Counted from the stretch's first letter, positions 1 through 8,583 are shown. The stretch is DNA of 64,000 nt from Amycolatopsis sp. 195334CR (GCF_017309385.1 NZ_JAFJMJ010000001.1:806001-870000); one strand, 5' to 3'. Made by a program: numbers and translations. Notes: generated by a model from the sequence alone, not told the origin.

Positions 1-653
1 GCTCACCGAGGCACGCTACGACGCAGAAGATTGTCCATCGACCGGGCTTCGTGGCCGCGCGTCCGCATCGTCGCTGCTGTTATGAAGGATTCGCGTTGGC
101 CTGTCGAACAGCGGCACAATCAACGCTTGGGTGCTCCAACAGCATGGTCAACTCAGCGACGGCACCACGACCGCTGGACTCCGGCGCCGATCCAGGCACT
201 GACCGACGTGGTCGGCATCGCCGCGGGCCCGTTTGACCACGAGCCAGGTTCGAAGTCGTAACCATAGGTGGCCCTGAAGGGCGTCGACGTCGTGCGTGCG
301 CTGCCTCCGAAGCGCATTCCTTGCACGGTGCTGGCGAGGTCAAGCACGCCGGGGGCGGATTCAACCCAATCGCCGAGGATCGGTTCGGTTGAGGCGTGAA
401 GCAGGTTTCCGGGGTAGGCGTCGCCGTCGACAGGCCGGCACCAAGCACGGACTCCAAGGCAGCGTAACGAACTCGGAGTTCTCTCTGCTCCCGGGATAAG
501 CCACCTGATCATGGACGCAACCCGCCCAGGCGGGAAAAAACCAACCTAGGGACAGAAAAAGAACTAGGCAAAATCACCCGAGTGGCCGATCAGTCGATCA
601 CAACAGACAGCCGAAGATTATCCTTCAATGCATGACAAACATGGGAGGGTGGT
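1..653. other. No confident gene; window edge
   Basis: Several short frames are open on both strands but none has a convincing start plus family motifs. The minus-strand frame over about 153-440 has protein-like composition and may be the decayed end of a gene outside the window. A GC-rich hairpin near 520-540 is followed by a run of A on the plus strand. That is the wrong polarity for a terminator of anything annotated here. The last 20 bases hold the ribosome binding site of the next gene. Confidence 0.4.
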
Positions 654-1733
654 TTGGCCGACAACGTTTCGAAAGTCACCAGGCCTGAGTACCGACTTAG
701 CCGCGGAGCCCGCTTGTTCGCGCTCATCGTTGCGGTAATCCTGCTCGTGGTGTTCGCTCTAGTTTTTTGGTGGCAGTCCAAGCCATCCAAGGATGACCTG
801 CGCGAGGAAGCTGGACTCATCGGCAAGGCCGAGTTGATCATTGGCACCGTCGAGGATATTCCTGGAGTCGGCTACCAAAACCCGATGACAGGAACGTACA
901 GCGGTTTCGATATAGCTATCGGCTACCTGGTCGCCGCCGATCTCGGCTTCCGGCCGGACGAGGTGCGCTTCCTGGTCGTGGAGAACGAAGACCGGAGCCG
1001 TATGATGGCCGCTGACGAACGCGGCCTGCCGCAGACTGCCGACCTCGTGATCGCGCATTACAGCATCACCGACGAGCGCGAGCGCAAGACTGGCGTCAGT
1101 TTCTCCCAGCCCTATCTGGAAACCGAGCAATCGGTGATGACCTTGCGCGGCCACGAACCGATCGATGACCTGACCGCACTGAGCGGGAAGTCGGTATGCA
1201 CGATCAGCACCTCAACCTCCCGTCACCCAGCTGAGGATGCCGGTGCGACGGTGATGAACAAGAGTAAAACCAGTGAGTGCATCCAACCCCTGCGCGATCG
1301 GCAAGTCGATGCGGTAACCACCGACGCGGCGATCCTCGCGGGCTTCATCGGTGCCGAGCCGCAGACCTTCCAACACCACGACATCGGGCTGGAAGCCCCG
1401 GAGTCATGGGGCATCAACACCGGAGGCAACGAACCATTGAAGACCTTGGTCGACCTCTCCCTCTACGGTTCCAAGCACGATCCGACCGACAAGCGTTGGG
1501 AGGACGCTTACGACCAGAACCTCCGCCCACTCGAAGCCGCCAGTTTGCCCCAATTCATCGCCAACAACCAGCAGCCCAATGTGGAACAGGTGGAGGTCCG
1601 CCAGTGGCCGTGGGAGAGGTCCGTGGACGTAGTACGCCCGGCGGTGGTCCGGAGACACGCGGGTTTCAATGGACACTCACGCTACTGCCCTCGTTTCCGA
1701 TTGCGCTGCTGGTGCTGCGCCTGTGGCACCTGA
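654..1733 (+). CDS. Membrane-anchored periplasmic solute-binding protein (amino-acid ABC family 3 type)
   Basis: The TTG start at 654 is chosen because GGGAGG lies about five bases upstream. Residues 20-45 form a single hydrophobic helix (signal anchor). A solute-binding fold follows, with the family pattern of a first lobe containing GTYSGFDIAIGYLVA, then SFSQPYLETEQSVM, and later a DAVTTDAAILAG segment that typically contacts ligand. Such proteins bind small polar solutes outside the membrane, or act as sensor domains. No permease or ATPase gene lies beside it, so transport is not shown. The last ~35 residues are arginine and cysteine rich and unlike the family. This suggests either a frameshift near 1620 or a natural end blurred by overlap with the next gene. 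Confidence 0.7.
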   Translation: MADNVSKVTRPEYRLSRGARLFALIVAVILLVVFALVFWWQSKPSKDDLREEAGLIGKAELIIGTVEDIPGVGYQNPMTGTYSGFDIAIGYLVAADLGFRPDEVRFLVVENEDRSRMMAADERGLPQTADLVIAHYSITDERERKTGVSFSQPYLETEQSVMTLRGHEPIDDLTALSGKSVCTISTSTSRHPAEDAGATVMNKSKTSECIQPLRDRQVDAVTTDAAILAGFIGAEPQTFQHHDIGLEAPESWGINTGGNEPLKTLVDLSLYGSKHDPTDKRWEDAYDQNLRPLEAASLPQFIANNQQPNVEQVEVRQWPWERSVDVVRPAVVRRHAGFNGHSRYCPRFRLRCWCCACGT

Positions 1734-2632
1734 GCCGCCAGGACCTGCACACCATGCTGCTACTGGTGCAGAACGTCGGCCCGCTCGACCTGGTCAGCTC
1801 ACTAGTGATCACGCTGATGTGGGTGCCTCCGGTGTTCCTGCTCGGCGGACACGCGCTCGGCCTGCTCTACGTAGTGAGCGCGCCGCCGGGGGCGCCCGAT
1901 TCATGGCTCAGCCGGACCGTCGACCGCACGCCGGACTGGGTGCTCGTAGTGACCGCAATGTGGGCGGCAATCGCTTGGGAACTGCGCTTTCTTCCCGCGC
2001 TGGCTATGGTCGTGCTGATCATCCTCGGGCTGACCATGCGGCAGCGATATCCGGAGCGAACGCTGATAATCCGCAGTGTTTGCCTGGCACTGCCATTGGT
2101 GGTCGCGCTCGCAACCTATCTCTGGTTCGGCCAGGCGATCGCTGATGCCTTCGTGCGTGGCGAGGTGACACTCGCCCTACTCTTACTGGTGCCACCCCCG
2201 CTCACCCCCATGCTGACCGGGCCGATCCCGGCACGGTTCGCGCGGGCAGCCACGCACGTGCCCGCCGCAACGGCCGCGCTACTCGGGCCGTTCCTACTGC
2301 TGGCAATCTTCCTGCAGGCACCGGTACTGCCATGGGTGGCGCTGGAACTGAACGAACCGAGGCAGGTGGTTCTCGGCAGCGTGGTCACCGTGGACGACAC
2401 GATGACCACCCTGCTCGACGACGAGGCCAAGGTGCGGTTTGTGCCAAACAGCAGCGTCGTGGCCAAGGTGCTGTGCGAGGGCAGCGAATCGGTGCCCTAC
2501 AGCACGGCCACCGCACACGGCTGGCCGGTGGAGGAATCCGCGCTTTCGTGGGCCCTGCCCGCGAAACATCCGACAGGACCGGACGACCCCCGCTGCGAAG
2601 GCCGCCCGCTGCTCACTCCCGCGGCTCGCTGA
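1712..2632 (+). CDS. Polytopic membrane protein of unknown function
   Basis: A frame different from that of the solute-binding protein opens before 1712 and encodes about seven hydrophobic segments between residues 1 and 210. A hydrophilic C-terminal part follows, with VVTVDDTMTTLLDDEAKV. The start is uncertain. GTG at 1712 overlaps the upstream gene by 22 bases, but no strong ribosome binding site is visible. The frame is already open further upstream, so the two genes could be one product split by a frameshift near 1620-1680. Overlap implies co-transcription with the binding protein and suggests the two act together at the membrane. No family was recognised. Confidence 0.55.
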   Translation: MLRLWHLSRQDLHTMLLLVQNVGPLDLVSSLVITLMWVPPVFLLGGHALGLLYVVSAPPGAPDSWLSRTVDRTPDWVLVVTAMWAAIAWELRFLPALAMVVLIILGLTMRQRYPERTLIIRSVCLALPLVVALATYLWFGQAIADAFVRGEVTLALLLLVPPPLTPMLTGPIPARFARAATHVPAATAALLGPFLLLAIFLQAPVLPWVALELNEPRQVVLGSVVTVDDTMTTLLDDEAKVRFVPNSSVVAKVLCEGSESVPYSTATAHGWPVEESALSWALPAKHPTGPDDPRCEGRPLLTPAAR

Positions 2633-3485
2633 AGTCCCAAGCGACCCACCACACGCTCGCACCCGCGCCGCGCTCGACAACCAGCTCGCCAGCGCCCGAT
2701 CAAGTGCGAGTGCCCGGTGCAGGTGCTCGGTGACCTGCTCATGCTGTTCCAGCTGGGAGTGAGCTACCCGAGGGCCCGGTGGCCGTAGGCGCGGGCGCGG
2801 GCGGTAGGCCGCGGGCAGATGATCGGCTGCGTCGAAGGCATCGCGTACACGCTGATCGCGAGGTTCGGCCAGCTGGCCTCGGCGGTGCCGAGTTAATGTG
2901 TTCCTAGTCTCGCTGCGCTTGGCACTACACCGAAGACCCGGCGATCACCTCACGTGAAAGAACCTGAAGCCGCACAACCAACGGCTCCACGTGGGACAGC
3001 AGGTCGCTGTTCAGCCCAGGCTCACCCGGCCGGTCACCCAAGCCGAGGTCGAGCCGCTGATGCGGTTCGCTTACCGGAATCAGCTCACGGCGCTGGATAC
3101 CAGTGATCTGCTCGACAGCTACTTCCACGGCGTCGAGCGTCTGGAGTCGCGCACCGTGGCCTGGTAGTCGAGGGCGCGGTGCGGCTGCCCGTCGCGACCT
3201 GTCTTTGCGGGCGATCGGCGGCGGCCCCACGGCACCACGACCCTACTCGGCGGGGCCGGCGTCTCGGCCTGCTGCTCGGCGCTTCCGAGCCGGCCGACGG
3301 CGGTGAGCGCGTCGATGAACTCCTTGCACAGGATGCTGATCTTCGGGTCCTTGGTGGGTTTCTCGCCGCACTTGTTGCACTTCCGGGGGTTGGCGTCGGT
3401 CATGGGGGCGTGGTAAGCGCAGCGCTTCCCCAGGTCGCACAGGTGTTCTATTTTCTGAGGCCTGTCACTCGGGCGAGGAGTCACC
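2633..3485. other. Decayed stretch; only fragments
   Basis: A plus-strand frame from about 2955 to 3166 reads like coding sequence (it includes QAEVEPLMRFAYRNQLT and ends ESRTVAW) but has no start, so it is probably the tail of a lost gene. A weak minus-strand ORF with a Cys pair is listed separately. The rest gives no family signal. The ribosome binding site of the gene at 3486 closes the stretch. Confidence 0.35.
3119..3403 (-). CDS. Small protein with a CNKCGEK cysteine motif, doubtful
   Basis: Ninety-four codons from an ATG at 3403. Residues near the N-terminus carry KCNKCGEKPTKDP, a two-cysteine knuckle like half of a zinc ribbon, followed by a short helix KEFIDALTAVGRL. The C-terminal half is arginine and proline rich with no pattern. 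No ribosome binding site is obvious and the gene is isolated in a decayed stretch, so it may be a truncated remnant. No family was recognised. Confidence 0.3.
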   Translation of the reverse strand: MTDANPRKCNKCGEKPTKDPKISILCKEFIDALTAVGRLGSAEQQAETPAPPSRVVVPWGRRRSPAKTGRDGQPHRALDYQATVRDSRRSTPWK

Positions 3486-3929
3486 ATGGCCACCCAGTAC
3501 GAGCGGAAGCTGAGCCACTTCGCGATCTCCAAGCAGATGCGCGAGCAAACCGGGCAAGTGCGACGACTCGCCGGGGTCATCCCGTACTGGGACACAACCA
3601 CCACCGACGACCAAGTCACCATGACCGACGGCCACACCACCTTCACCATCAGCGGCGACTACCGCGGGCGCATCGCCGAGTATCTAGACCGACTCGGCCG
3701 CTCCGGCGGGCTCTCGCTGGCTGAGCTGATCTACGGGTGCGCCGGCGAGCAGGACCCGAAGTCACCAGCGCGACGGAAGGCTCTGGCCCTGCTCAAGCAG
3801 ATGGGGTTCGAGTCGATCCGCCCAGCGCGCCGCCATGCAGCGGTTGTTCGAGGGCAAGCCCCAGCGGACCGACGGCCGGTTGACCAAGCAGAACCTCTGG
3901 CGCGAAGCCCAGGTCAGCCGCGACGATGA
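3486..3929 (+). CDS. Hypothetical protein of the decayed mobile island
   Basis: ATG at 3486 is preceded by GGCGAGGAG, a good ribosome binding site. The first ~115 residues look coherent: a helical start (KLSHFAISKQMREQTGQ), a strand-rich middle (VTMTDGHTTFTISGDYRGRI) and a helical segment ending ALALLKQMGFESI. The final ~30 residues are Arg/Pro/Ala rich. They overlap in another frame with a DUF6262-like fragment, so the native C-terminus is probably lost. I do not recognise the family. The neighbours are all remnants of integrative-element genes. Confidence 0.5.
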   Translation: MATQYERKLSHFAISKQMREQTGQVRRLAGVIPYWDTTTTDDQVTMTDGHTTFTISGDYRGRIAEYLDRLGRSGGLSLAELIYGCAGEQDPKSPARRKALALLKQMGFESIRPARRHAAVVRGQAPADRRPVDQAEPLARSPGQPRR

Positions 3930-4108
3930 ACCGGGCCACCGGCATCCTGGCCGACTGGGAGGCCCACCTCGCCCAGCAGGGCACGCTCACGCCGGGCGAG
4001 GCTCGCCGCGACGACGAGATCGGTCGGCTCCGAGCACGGCTGGCGGACAAGACGCGCGAAAACACCCTCGCGGCACATCGCCTGGAAGACCGCCGAGGGA
4101 CTGGGTAG
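3814..4108 (+). pseudogene. DUF6262-like accessory protein of integrases, frameshifted
   Basis: One frame reads AQRAAMQRLFEGKPQRTDGR then NLWREAQVSR, and the next frame continues MNRATGILADWEAHLAQQG with a coiled-coil-like tail (DDEIGRLRARLADKTRENTL). Joined at about 3925, they match the small proteins, with a short winged-helix-like segment and coiled coil, that accompany tyrosine recombinases on actinobacterial mobile elements. The join needs an indel: AGCCGCGACGATGAAC lacks the bases that would give SRATMN. No start is visible upstream, so the gene is both truncated and frameshifted. Confidence 0.5.
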
Positions 4109-4320
4109 GCAGGTCCGTTGCGCCACCACCACGTCCGCTTCTCCAGCGAACACCTCGGCGGGCATCGCACTGTCAAACCAGGTGGCGCGTCCCCGGTTCG
4201 CCAGTTCGGTCATCGGGAGGATGCCTCGGTAGTAGCCGCAGCCCTGGCGATCGCGCCCCAGAAACACCTTCACTAGATCGTCACCCTCTCGCTGACGCCC
4301 GCCAACTAGGATCACGAGCC

Positions 4321-4827
4321 GTGAACACGACAGTTGCCGCTTTTCTCGGAGCCCTAGCGGGAGGCACGGGAACGTTCCTCGCCGCCTTCGTGACCGCGCG
4401 TTCAACCGCCAAGCGCGAACATCGCGCGAGGCTCTACACGAAGCGGAGTGAGATTTATATCGACCTTCTGAAGCACCTCGACGAACTTTTTGCTACCGCC
4501 TTCTCCGATTCGGTGGCGTTCGACGCTTTCACACCGGAAGGAAAGAAATATCTCTTAGCAAAGAGGCACGGCTGGTATCTGGATATGGAGCTGAACGCTC
4601 CTTCATCTGTCAGGAATCAGTCCGAAGCAGTTGTTGGTTCCCTGAACAGTCTCGGCGACGCTAGGGAGAGCGCCACCGTGGACTACATGAACCTGAACAA
4701 TGGGGCAAATCCGAGCCAGTTCGACATTGCCCATCATGAAAAAGTGCAGGCCGCCGAAGCGGCCTACGAGGCGGAGCGCAGCAAACTGATCGAGTTGATC
4801 AAGAAAGACCTCGACATCAAGCAGTAG
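4321..4827 (+). CDS. Single-pass membrane protein, unknown
   Basis: The GTG at 4321 starts a 168-residue protein. Residues 4-25 form a transmembrane helix (AAFLGALAGGTGTFLAAFV), followed by a positively charged stretch and a long helical cytoplasmic domain ending in KLIELIKKDLDIKQ. Codon use is richer in A and T than in the surrounding genes, a sign of recent transfer. The layout (short N-terminal anchor plus helical tail) resembles small orphan membrane proteins of defence or mobile islands, but no family was recognised. It converges on the DpdA-like pseudogene just downstream. Confidence 0.6.
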   Translation: MNTTVAAFLGALAGGTGTFLAAFVTARSTAKREHRARLYTKRSEIYIDLLKHLDELFATAFSDSVAFDAFTPEGKKYLLAKRHGWYLDMELNAPSSVRNQSEAVVGSLNSLGDARESATVDYMNLNNGANPSQFDIAHHEKVQAAEAAYEAERSKLIELIKKDLDIKQ

Positions 4828-4834
4828 GTGCGCC

Positions 4835-5568
4835 TCAGCTGGGCAAGATCCGCGAGCGCCATCGAAGCACCCAGCGGGAGCAGTAGTTGCAGTTGCGGTG
4901 ACGGCAGCCGGGGAGACGGATCTGCTGCTTTCGCAGCCTCGAAGGACCAGCTCATCGAGTCGGCCGAGGCGAGCAACGGTTCGTACCGGCCGAGGCCACT
5001 CGTCTTGATCCCGAACCCGTGGAGCCTCAGCCCCATGCCGGACAGTTCGATGATCAGCTCGGGGATCTGCCTCGTGGCCCGCCCTCCTGCAGACCGAGCC
5101 GAGGCCAACCCGCGGTTGCCGGCTCAGGTCGATCCCTGCCCGCTCGTACCGTTCAGCGCACCGGGCGTAGTCGGTGGTCGCCCACCCCTGGATCACCGGG
5201 ATGATGGGCAGGCCCGGGTCAGTGGCGCGCAGGTCGAGGTAGTTGCCCACCGTGCAAGCCTGGTGCTCGGCGACCGAGAGCTCGGTCTTCGCGAGCATCA
5301 CCGGTTCGCACATCCACCCCTGCGGAGCGGCCCAGTCGAGATGCCCGATCTCGTCCCGGTAGCGGCAGACGCGGGCCGCGTACTCCTCGGGCGTCACCGT
5401 CCAGCCGCCGTACTGGCTCAGCTGAGTGAAGCCGCCCGAGTCCAGAGCCCAGGAGGTCCGAGCCCGGGGAAGCGCGACGCGGCGTCTCAGGCGTGTGTCG
5501 GAGACGAACAGGGGTACGTCGACCCGGACAAGCCAGGCGGGCTCGGGGCAGCCGAGGTAGAGCAGCAC
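4835..5568 (-). pseudogene. DpdA-like 7-deazaguanine DNA transglycosylase, frameshifted
   Basis: Reading leftward from a GTG at 5568, three frames in succession match the intact homologue at 50116-51012. The first frame gives LLYLGCPEPAWLV, TSWALDSGGFTQLSQYGGW, DWAAPQGWMCEPV and RVGLGSVCRR. The second gives GMGLRLHGFGIKTSGLGRYE then SADSMSWSF. The third gives LPGCRHRNCNYCSRWVLRWR and a stop at 4835. The junctions near 5095 and near 4930 are frameshifts. The family is a tRNA-guanine transglycosylase relative whose conserved DSGGF carries the catalytic aspartate. The gene is therefore a dead paralogue of the one in the conjugative element, with a similar Cys-rich C-terminus. Confidence 0.75.
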
Positions 5569-5624
5569 CGCCCCACCCCGTCGGCAGAGGTAACGGGGGC
5601 CTGGGCGGTCACGACATCCGGGGC

Positions 5625-6455
5625 GTGCGCACCGGAGCAGAGATAGCCATCCTCGCGACCGAGGCACCGAAGTGGACCGACATCGGCAGCCTCTTCGTGG
5701 CGATGCTCGCCCTCATCACAGCATCCGCTGCCGCGCGGGCGACCATCCGGACGAATCGGAGCCAATCCAAGCAGCTTCAGCGGCTGGAGAAGAGCCAGGC
5801 GAGCGAACTCGCTTCGAAGTTCGGCGTATGGATGTCGAAGGAACTAGCGAAGGAGCACGGAGACAGCGAGGCACTCACGGTGGGCTACATTCGTTACTTT
5901 TTCCACTACCAGAATAGTGGCTTCCTGCCAATATATGGCCTCATTGTCGAGTGCAGGAAATCACAATTACTTCACCCCACCGAAGATACACATCCCTACA
6001 GGTGGACTTTCGAAGGAGTCGGACCGACAAATGGCGTAACCACATACCTTGGCGGGCAAGATAACCGATTTCACGAAGCGGTAAGACAGGAGGCGATACA
6101 GTTCAAGAATGATCGCGCATTTCAGGACGACGAGGAATCTGAGCCAAGCGCAACTTTCTACCTCCGAAAGGCGATCCTGGCAAGGCTTGACTTCGATCAA
6201 ATAATGGACTTCGCGGCTCGAACAATGCAGCTGTCGTACTTCTTCACCGACGGGAACGGTCTACACTGGCACCGGAGCCACGATGGCACGCTGTCCCAAC
6301 TGCAGAAAGCCGGAGATCTCTCCTCCGCACTAGATCAGAAGACCAAGGCCGATAAGCGCCGAGATCGCAAACGACGCCGCCGTGAGGCTGCGCAGGACGA
6401 CGCTGGCCGTCCCGTTGGTCACGAGCGTGGCCAGGCCCCAGACGAGCAGTCCTAG
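5625..6455 (+). CDS. Membrane-anchored hypothetical protein, AT-richer
   Basis: GTG at 5625 is taken as start because the hydrophobic segment GSLFVAMLALITASAAARA begins about 20 residues in; the ribosome binding site is poor. After the membrane helix comes a coiled-coil-like stretch (RSQSKQLQRLEKSQASELAS), then a mixed domain with aromatic-rich segments (YIRYFFHYQNSGFLPIYGL) and a very basic tail (KADKRRDRKRRRRE). Bases 5880-6240 are clearly AT-richer than the neighbours. It is divergent from the DpdA-like pseudogene. The last 126 bases overlap a small minus-strand gene, so the basic tail may not be native. No family was recognised. Confidence 0.6.
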   Translation: MRTGAEIAILATEAPKWTDIGSLFVAMLALITASAAARATIRTNRSQSKQLQRLEKSQASELASKFGVWMSKELAKEHGDSEALTVGYIRYFFHYQNSGFLPIYGLIVECRKSQLLHPTEDTHPYRWTFEGVGPTNGVTTYLGGQDNRFHEAVRQEAIQFKNDRAFQDDEESEPSATFYLRKAILARLDFDQIMDFAARTMQLSYFFTDGNGLHWHRSHDGTLSQLQKAGDLSSALDQKTKADKRRDRKRRRREAAQDDAGRPVGHERGQAPDEQS

Positions 6456-6482
6456 GGCGAGCAGGAAGGCGTTCAGATCCAT
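6330..6482 (-). CDS. Small hydrophobic membrane protein (50 aa)
   Basis: ATG at 6482 follows GAGAGGAG with good spacing. The protein is nearly all membrane: two helices, about residues 3-22 (LNAFLLALGLLVWGLATLV) and 30-50 (LRSLTAASFAISALIGLGLL). It begins 12 bases after the stop of the C5-methyltransferase fragment, so it was probably in that operon. It overlaps the 3' end of the opposing gene. The clean hydrophobic pattern and the ribosome binding site argue that it is or was real. Function unknown. Confidence 0.5.
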   Translation of the reverse strand: MDLNAFLLALGLLVWGLATLVTNGTASVVLRSLTAASFAISALIGLGLLI

Positions 6483-6494
6483 TGCGGACTCCTC

Positions 6495-6674
6495 TCACGC
6501 GGCGAGCGAATCGACGACCGCACTCACCAGGAACTCAGCGGCCGGAGGGGTTACTCCATTTCCCAGCCGCCTCACGCGCCCCCGCTTCGACCCCGTCACC
6601 AAGTACTCGGTGGTGAGGGCCATGGCTCGCTGGATCTCGCCGACACTGAGCATCCGGAAGCGGGCGTAGCCGGC
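6495..6674 (-). pseudogene. C-terminal fragment of a C5-cytosine DNA methyltransferase
   Basis: A leftward frame reads RFRMLSVGEIQRAMALTTEY, then RVRRLGNGVTPPAAEFLVSA, and stops at 6495. GNGVTPPAA is motif X of C5 methyltransferases, and the MLSV(G/D)EI segment is the usual lead-in to it. The frame is closed by a stop just upstream, and motifs I, IV, VI and VIII are absent, so only the tail remains. It sits about 1 kb from a DpdA-like pseudogene, the same pair of functions found intact or nearly so at 48.3-51.0 kb. Confidence 0.65.
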
Positions 6675-7043
6675 GCGGGTTCAAGCCGGGCAGGCCACGA
6701 GGCAACCGATCGTTCGCACTGACACGGTCACGCTAGTGCCTGGCGGCAGGACTGGACAGCGCCACGACTTGCGCGGCCGCCGGGGCGTGTGACCTAGCCG
6801 GCTTTGACCCTCAGGTAGAACAGTGTTGCCGGGTTAACCGCCGCGACAAGGCGCCGCCGCGAGTGCGCCGGAGCGCAATTGGGCGCAACGAGCGCGCCGT
6901 AGCACGCAACTGCACCTCTCTCACGCATCGCACTTGCCTATTCACCGGTCACCGCCCGTGCGCGCCGTGGCCGGTGGCTGCGGCGCACTCACACCGGTTT
7001 GATGCCCTCCTGCACGCGCGAGGATCGCGCTGCTCGCGCCTAC
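6675..7043. other. Intergenic, no gene seen
   Basis: No open frame with family signal or ribosome binding site. It lies downstream of the sigma factor gene and upstream (in minus orientation) of the methyltransferase remnant, and probably contains the break point of the decayed island. Confidence 0.4.
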
Positions 7044-7850
7044 TTAGAAATCTCCTTCCAGGGTGATCAGTTCGCGCAGCTTCTGCAGCGCGCGGTGCTG
7101 GGTGGTGCGCACGTTGCCCGCCTTGAGGCCGACCGCCTCCGCGGTCTCGGCGGCGGACAGCCCGACGGCCACGCGCAGGATCACGATCTCCTGCTGCACC
7201 CGGGGCAGGGTCCGGATCAGGCAGTTCAGCCGTTCGCCGAGGCCCACGTCGAGCGCGTACTTCTCCGGCTCGTTCTCCGCCCCGGAGCGCTCGGGCAGGT
7301 CGGAGACCAGTTCACCTTCTCCGTGGGCGGCCGCGCGGAAGGCGTCGGCGACCTTGTTCGCCGCGATCGCGTGCACCAGGTAGAGGAACGAGCCGCCCCG
7401 GTCCTGGTACTGCGGCAGCGCCTTGAGCACCGCGACGCACACCTCCTGGGAGATGTCGTCGGCGGAGAAGTACGACAGGTCCCGGCCGCCGAGCCGGGCG
7501 CGGCAGTACCGCTGAACCACCGGTTTCAGCGCGGCGAGCAACTCGGACATGGCGTTCTGGTCGCCCTCCGCGGCCCGGCGGACCAGCGGATCGAGGTCCT
7601 CCTTGGTCAGCCGCGGATAGTGGCTGGTGCTGCGCTGCACCGGTGGCGCAGGCCGGTCGAGGACGGGTTCAGCTCGAGCCACGCGGTCGAGCACGGCGTT
7701 CACCGCCTCCGCCGTCGGCCTGGCGTGCAGCTGCTCGGCGCCCTCGGTGCCAAAAGACGACTCGCGGATCAGCTCGTCGATCTCGGGAGTCTCGGTGAGC
7801 AGCAGCAGGCCGGCCATTTCGGCGAGGTCCTGGTGGGCCGCTTCAGTCAT
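7044..7850 (-). CDS. ShbA-type ECF RNA polymerase sigma factor
   Basis: 268 residues. After a variable ~80-residue N-terminal extension comes a sigma-2 region with VVQRYCRARLGG and YFSADDISQEVCVAVLKAL (helices contacting core and the -10 element), then FLYLVHAIAANKVADAFRAA. A sigma-4 helix-turn-helix follows at the end (VGLSAAETAEAVGLKAGNVR, RALQKLRELI). The pattern is that of ShbA, an extracytoplasmic-function-like sigma factor that in Streptomyces helps drive expression of the principal sigma gene. The ATG at 7850 lies inside the end of the upstream gene, so the two are translationally coupled. Whether this is the main ShbA or an accessory copy cannot be told here. Confidence 0.8.
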   Translation of the reverse strand: MTEAAHQDLAEMAGLLLLTETPEIDELIRESSFGTEGAEQLHARPTAEAVNAVLDRVARAEPVLDRPAPPVQRSTSHYPRLTKEDLDPLVRRAAEGDQNAMSELLAALKPVVQRYCRARLGGRDLSYFSADDISQEVCVAVLKALPQYQDRGGSFLYLVHAIAANKVADAFRAAAHGEGELVSDLPERSGAENEPEKYALDVGLGERLNCLIRTLPRVQQEIVILRVAVGLSAAETAEAVGLKAGNVRTTQHRALQKLRELITLEGDF

Positions 7851-8583
7851 GATCTTCCTCCTTCCACGTTGTCCAGCCCTGTCCCCGGCGGCGCTGCCGG
7901 GCTAGCAGTTCCCGTACCGCGCCAGGCGTGGCGATATGGCCCATCTGAGTCAGCAACTCCGCGATCTCGGAACAGCTATAACCCGCCGCCTGGAAGCGGA
8001 TCGCGTACTCCAGCCGAACGTTGTCGATGCGGTCGAAGGCTTCCTCGATCGTCACCTTGGTGATCACGGTCGGCTCGGGCAAGCGGTACACCGGCGAGGA
8101 CCTCAGTGCTGCTTCGATCTGGGCTTCCGAGGGTGGTCCGAGTTCGTGGCTCTGCTGGTGGAGGTGTTTGCGTCGCCAGCGCACGAAGTGGTCGTGGAAG
8201 GCGAACACGCAGGCGCCGATGAAGTAGGTGCTCAAGCTCGCACCGCCAGCGGCGATCCAGCCACCTCCGATCAGGGCTTTGTCGCGGAATCGGACGATGG
8301 CTGTCGCCACGGTGTCGTTGAGTAGTTCTTCGCGGTCGGCCGCGCCCAGAGCGGGGATGTGGCCGAGGGGAAGCTGGCGCTGGCGGCATTCGGCGAAGAT
8401 CCGCCCAGTGTGGATCCAGGCGGCGATCACGCTCAGGCCGTGCCTGGCCAGCTTGATGGCGAACCGGTCCCAGCCATGGCCTTGGAAGTTCTCGGCCGCG
8501 AGTGTGTCACGTAACCGCTGGTCGTTCAGGAGTCGCTGCGCGGACTCCTGCGGTGTCGGTTCGGTCTCGTCGTTGGCTGCCAT
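7843..8583 (-). CDS. Sigma-factor-like DNA-binding protein
   Basis: Start at ATG 8583 (AANDETEPTPQES) removes a low-complexity upstream extension. The 246-residue protein has a helical core with RFRDKALIGGGWIAAGGASL and ACVFAFHDHFVRWRRKHLHQ, followed by a probable helix-turn-helix near the C-terminus (AAGYSCSEIAELLTQMGHIA, TPGAVRELLARQRRR). The arrangement resembles divergent ECF-type sigma factors in actinomycetes. It overlaps the ShbA-like gene by eight bases, so both come from one transcript starting in the 8584-8994 interval. A related general layout occurs in the protein at 54462. Confidence 0.6.
   Translation of the reverse strand: MAANDETEPTPQESAQRLLNDQRLRDTLAAENFQGHGWDRFAIKLARHGLSVIAAWIHTGRIFAECRQRQLPLGHIPALGAADREELLNDTVATAIVRFRDKALIGGGWIAAGGASLSTYFIGACVFAFHDHFVRWRRKHLHQQSHELGPPSEAQIEAALRSSPVYRLPEPTVITKVTIEEAFDRIDNVRLEYAIRFQAAGYSCSEIAELLTQMGHIATPGAVRELLARQRRRGQGWTTWKEEDHD

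Noticed and set aside
515..545. GC-rich hairpin followed by AAAAAA as a terminator
   Set aside because: The tract is A, not T, on the plus strand, and on the minus strand the T-run precedes the stem; no gene ends there in a suitable direction.
6382..6669. Plus-strand ORF over the methyltransferase remnant
   Set aside because: The minus strand carries motif X and a small membrane gene; the plus frame is a shadow.
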